Source of the DNA: Parasponia andersonii
Taxonomy: Eukaryota > Streptophyta > Magnoliopsida > Rosales > Cannabaceae
Assembly: GCA_002914805.1 (NCBI GenBank)
Contig: JXTB01000094.1
Location: forward strand, 914,268 to 978,267
DNA length: 64,000 nt
Reading direction: 5' to 3'
Position 1 is the stretch's first letter. Each line of letters opens with the position of its first letter. Below are positions 61,520-64,000 of the stretch, one piece after another. The position numbers were made by a program, and so were the translations under genes. The notes under the pieces were generated by a model. That model did no database searches, was not told where the DNA came from, and saw only the letters and a program-made list of their open reading frames with translations.

Positions 61520-63891
61520 ATGGATACGGACGCCATAGCCGAGTTAAAGGCCGTTTCCGAAGCGGGAAACATTGATGCGCTGTACTCATTAATTGGAAAG
61601 TGTGGTCATGTCTTTGAACAATTTGATGGGAAATCATTGGTTGAGAACCCCATCCATATAGCTGCAAGAAATGGTCACACCCATTTTGCGTTGGAAGTTA
61701 TGAGATTAAAGCCATCATTAGCCTTGATATTAAATGCACAAGGGCATTCTCCCTTGCATCTTGCTGTCCAAAAGGGACACAACACAACGGTGCTTCGGCT
61801 GCAGGAGATGAATAAAGACCTCGTTCGTGTTCAAGGTAGGGAAGGTATGACTCCCCTACATTGCGCAGCTGAAAAGGGCAACCATCAGCTCTTGGTTGCT
61901 TTCTTATCTGCGAACCTGGAGTCCTTAACGGACGTGACGATTCGCAAGCAAACTGCTTTGCATGTTGCTTTGCAGAACAACATGGTTGACTGTGTGCATG
62001 TCCTACTGTCCGTTTCATGGAAGAAATTGCTAAATTGGCAGGATGAGGATGGCAATACCCCGTTGCACATTGCTACAAAATACAATCAATTCCAGGTAAT
62101 CTCTCTCTCTCTCTCTCTCTCTAGATTAGACTTCTATTATTTTTACGTTTTCGGTTCCTGCCGTGGAAAAGTTTAGAACCTGCTGAATACACTTTTGTTC
62201 TTTTGTTTTCTGTTTAAGTAAACAAAAATTTACAAATGTTTTTGAAAAATATATTTGGTAAAATTGTTCTTGTTTTCTATTTATAAAAATCGTGAACAAA
62301 ATTTCTAAAATTAATGGATTCCAAATTTTTTTTAAAAGAAAAGTAAACCGAAAAAGTGGTATTTTTTCCAAATAAATTTTTTAAGTGGCTGTTTTTAAAT
62401 AGACTTTCCATAAGTGATATTTGCCTAAATAAAGTCTTAAAAGTAGTATTTTTGTGAATAGTATTTTTTAAGATGAACTTTTAAAAATGGTATTTTCTAA
62501 GTAAAATTTTTAAAATGGCATTTTTGTAATTAAATTTTATAGTTATCAAGGGTGTTTATGCTTTTTGTTTTTTAAAATTAGAAGTGATTTGGTGTATTAC
62601 CAAGAAAGTTTCTCGTTTTTAAATTTTAAAAATATACACAAAAGTTTCGTTTTTGTTTTCAGCTTTTATAAACATAAAATTGAAATTGTACCAAAGTATG
62701 GCATTCGTAAAATCAATTGAGCTAAAACAAAAAAAACTCCTGCTTTGTATTAAGGCATAATTATTAAAGAAAGTTTGCCAAGTAGGTAGTTCTTTAGTTT
62801 TGTTCGTTTGTTTTTTTAAGGGCTTATTACAAAAATCCAGGCCCAAAATACCAAAATTTGAAAAATCCGGGAAGGATTGATTTCTTTGAAAAATCCCGGT
62901 TTGATTTAAAACAATATCTCTTTTTAAAAGTATTATTAGAAAAATAACGCTTTTAAAAATTATTTAGAAAAAATAATATTTTTCTCCAAAATTAGTATTT
63001 TTAAATAATACTCGACTGAACTAGTTAGATTACTTAGAGTAACCAATTCGGTTACTTGAAGTAACTATTCAAGTTACCTCAAGTAACTCCATTAACCACC
63101 TTAAGTATCTGATCAATTAATAAAAAATGATATTTTTCTAAATATTTGTAAAAGTGATATCTTTATAATTAAATCCGGGAATTTTCAGAACAATTTTAAA
63201 TCCCGGAATTTTTCAATTTTTTTTGAAAAATTACCATAAAAAAAATCAAATTTCCACTTTTTTTTTAATTCGAAAATTCAATGGCCTTTTTAGCCCAATA
63301 TTTTCCTTTAGAAGATCTAGCCCAATATTTTTATGATTATACCATATGATCAACTCTGCCATCAGTTGTTAGAATTAATAGNNNNNNNNATTGGATGATC
63401 ATGATACCTCCCAAAAATCGAAATTCTTGATCAGTGGAGGAACAGTATCATCACTTTTGTTCAATAAGATACCAAAGTGGATGATTGACTCATTCCATAC
63501 TAGAAATAATCGCAGGAAATCTTTTGATAACACATATTCTTATTTCTCAATGATATCCCACGATCAAGACAATGCTTTTTCTCCGTACAAATGAATAGTA
63601 TTACTAGTTGTAGAACGTCAATTAAAAGGAGTTTATTACTTGCTGATCGTCAAGATACATAGTGATTGGCGTAATTGGTTAGTTCTAGCATAATCAATAT
63701 CAGTTATAATGCAGGTTGTAAAGAAATTAATTGATCGCCAAGTTGATATTAACGCCACTAACAGGGAAAATTCGACCGCTTTGGGCGTATCACAAGAATT
63801 GGGCAATCAAGAAATCAAGGATTTGCTACTTGCATTTTGTGCTCCTTCAATTCCTAGAGTTTATAGCTCCGTAAATAATTACATGAGGTAA
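61520..63891 (+). CDS. Ankyrin-repeat protein, BDA1/ACD6-like, 5' part
   Basis: Exon 1 (61520-62095) starts at an ATG ([20 protein letters not shown]) and encodes 192 residues of ankyrin repeats: [69 protein letters not shown] and [11 protein letters not shown]. The donor is CAG|GTAATC and the acceptor GCAG|GTT, both phase 0; exon 2 (63715 on) continues the last repeat ([16 protein letters not shown]). In-frame TAA follows at 63889, but AG|GTAAAA just before could be a donor to an exon beyond the window. Relatives are about 430 residues and end in a transmembrane PGG domain, not seen here. So the gene either continues to the right or is a shortened copy of about 250 residues. The family acts in plant immunity and salicylate-linked signalling; the role of this one is unknown. 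Its intron holds repeats, an N gap and a plastid-like fragment. Confidence 0.8.
62101..62122. repeat. (CT)n microsatellite next to a splice donor
   Basis: An eleven-unit CT run begins five bases into the ankyrin gene intron (GTAAT then CTCTCT...). Length variation here could affect donor use. Confidence 0.9.
62820..63240 (-). repeat. Unclassified repeat with AAGTAAC core, in the ankyrin gene intron
   Basis: CTTATTACAAAAATCCAGGC, AATCCGGGAA / AAATCCCGG blocks, and a core with GGTTACTTGAAGTAAC and CAAGTTACCTCAAGTAAC. It matches 43150-43890 in reversed orientation, without the 377-bp insert. Related GTATTTTT.TAAATA blocks also fill 62330-62550. Confidence 0.6.
63382..63389. other. Short assembly gap (8 N)
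   Basis: Eight N directly before the plastid-like segment. Confidence 1.
63390..63573 (+). other. Plastid ycf2 fragment in nuclear DNA (NUPT)
   Basis: Translated in frame from 63391, it reads [20 protein letters not shown] and [11 protein letters not shown], which I recognise from the plastid ycf2 gene product. Homology seems to stop after CAAGACAAT (63573). The frame is intact over the fragment, so the transfer looks fairly recent. It lies inside the ankyrin gene intron and starts directly at an N gap, so misassembly is possible. Confidence 0.8.
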
Positions 63892-64000
63892 AAGATTTCA
63901 ATTTAATGATAAGAAGTAGGAGAATATTTTTTATGTTATTTATTTCTTTTCGTGGTAAAGAAAGAGGAGAAAACCCTTTTACTTGCTTAAAAAGGAGAAA

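Noticed and set aside
63391-63594. 67-codon frame as an exon of the ankyrin gene
   Set aside because: Its translation is plastid ycf2, and exon 1 joins exon 2 in phase without it.

Overview
The window is AT-rich nuclear DNA of a flowering plant, probably a eudicot. It has spliced genes of plant families (ABCB transporter, defensin-like peptide, BDA1/ACD6-type ankyrin protein), a plastid ycf2 fragment, and nested plant transposons of almost every class. I cannot name the species from sequence alone. There are two N gaps (10557-10819 and 63382-63389) and one single-N contig seam (25415).

Layout: 1-2400 is the 3' half of an ABCB (MDR/PGP) transporter gene. 4080-16259 is a Tekay/Del-type Ty3/gypsy chromovirus with two LTRs and a GGTAA target duplication; a reverse-oriented solo LTR (9224-11816, duplication GTTCT) sits inside its pol region. 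16265-20826 holds short non-autonomous DNA elements, including a mini-CACTA at 20357-20826. 21402-21577 (minus) is the mature-peptide exon of a defensin-like gene. About 21627-30523 is a 5'-truncated Tat-lineage gypsy element with a second RNase H and an antisense ORF. Only about 100 bp past its LTR lies a complete two-exon defensin-like gene (30625-31968), paralogous to the one on the other side.

32072-34003 is a short LINE-type insertion with poly-A and a 15-bp target duplication, itself hit by a hAT-like element (32425-33687). A 377-bp piece of the hAT interior reappears almost unchanged at 43369-43745. 36385-40743 is a decayed antisense Ty1/copia fragment split by a non-autonomous CACTA (37017-39097). 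43.1-48.6 kb is gene-poor and MITE-rich. 48653-59951 is a degraded solo LTR related to the Tekay LTRs (duplication TCCAT), opened by an 8.9-kb CACTA element (50507-59432, duplication CTT). That CACTA carries a decayed TNP2-type transposase gene and a second gene ending in a Ulp1-like C48 protease domain. 61520 to the right end is an ankyrin-repeat gene whose intron holds a ycf2 fragment.

Only three host genes look real: the ABCB transporter, the 81-aa defensin-like peptide and the ankyrin protein. The minus-strand defensin-like exon is probably a remnant. The rest records successive insertions whose order can be read from nesting and target duplications.
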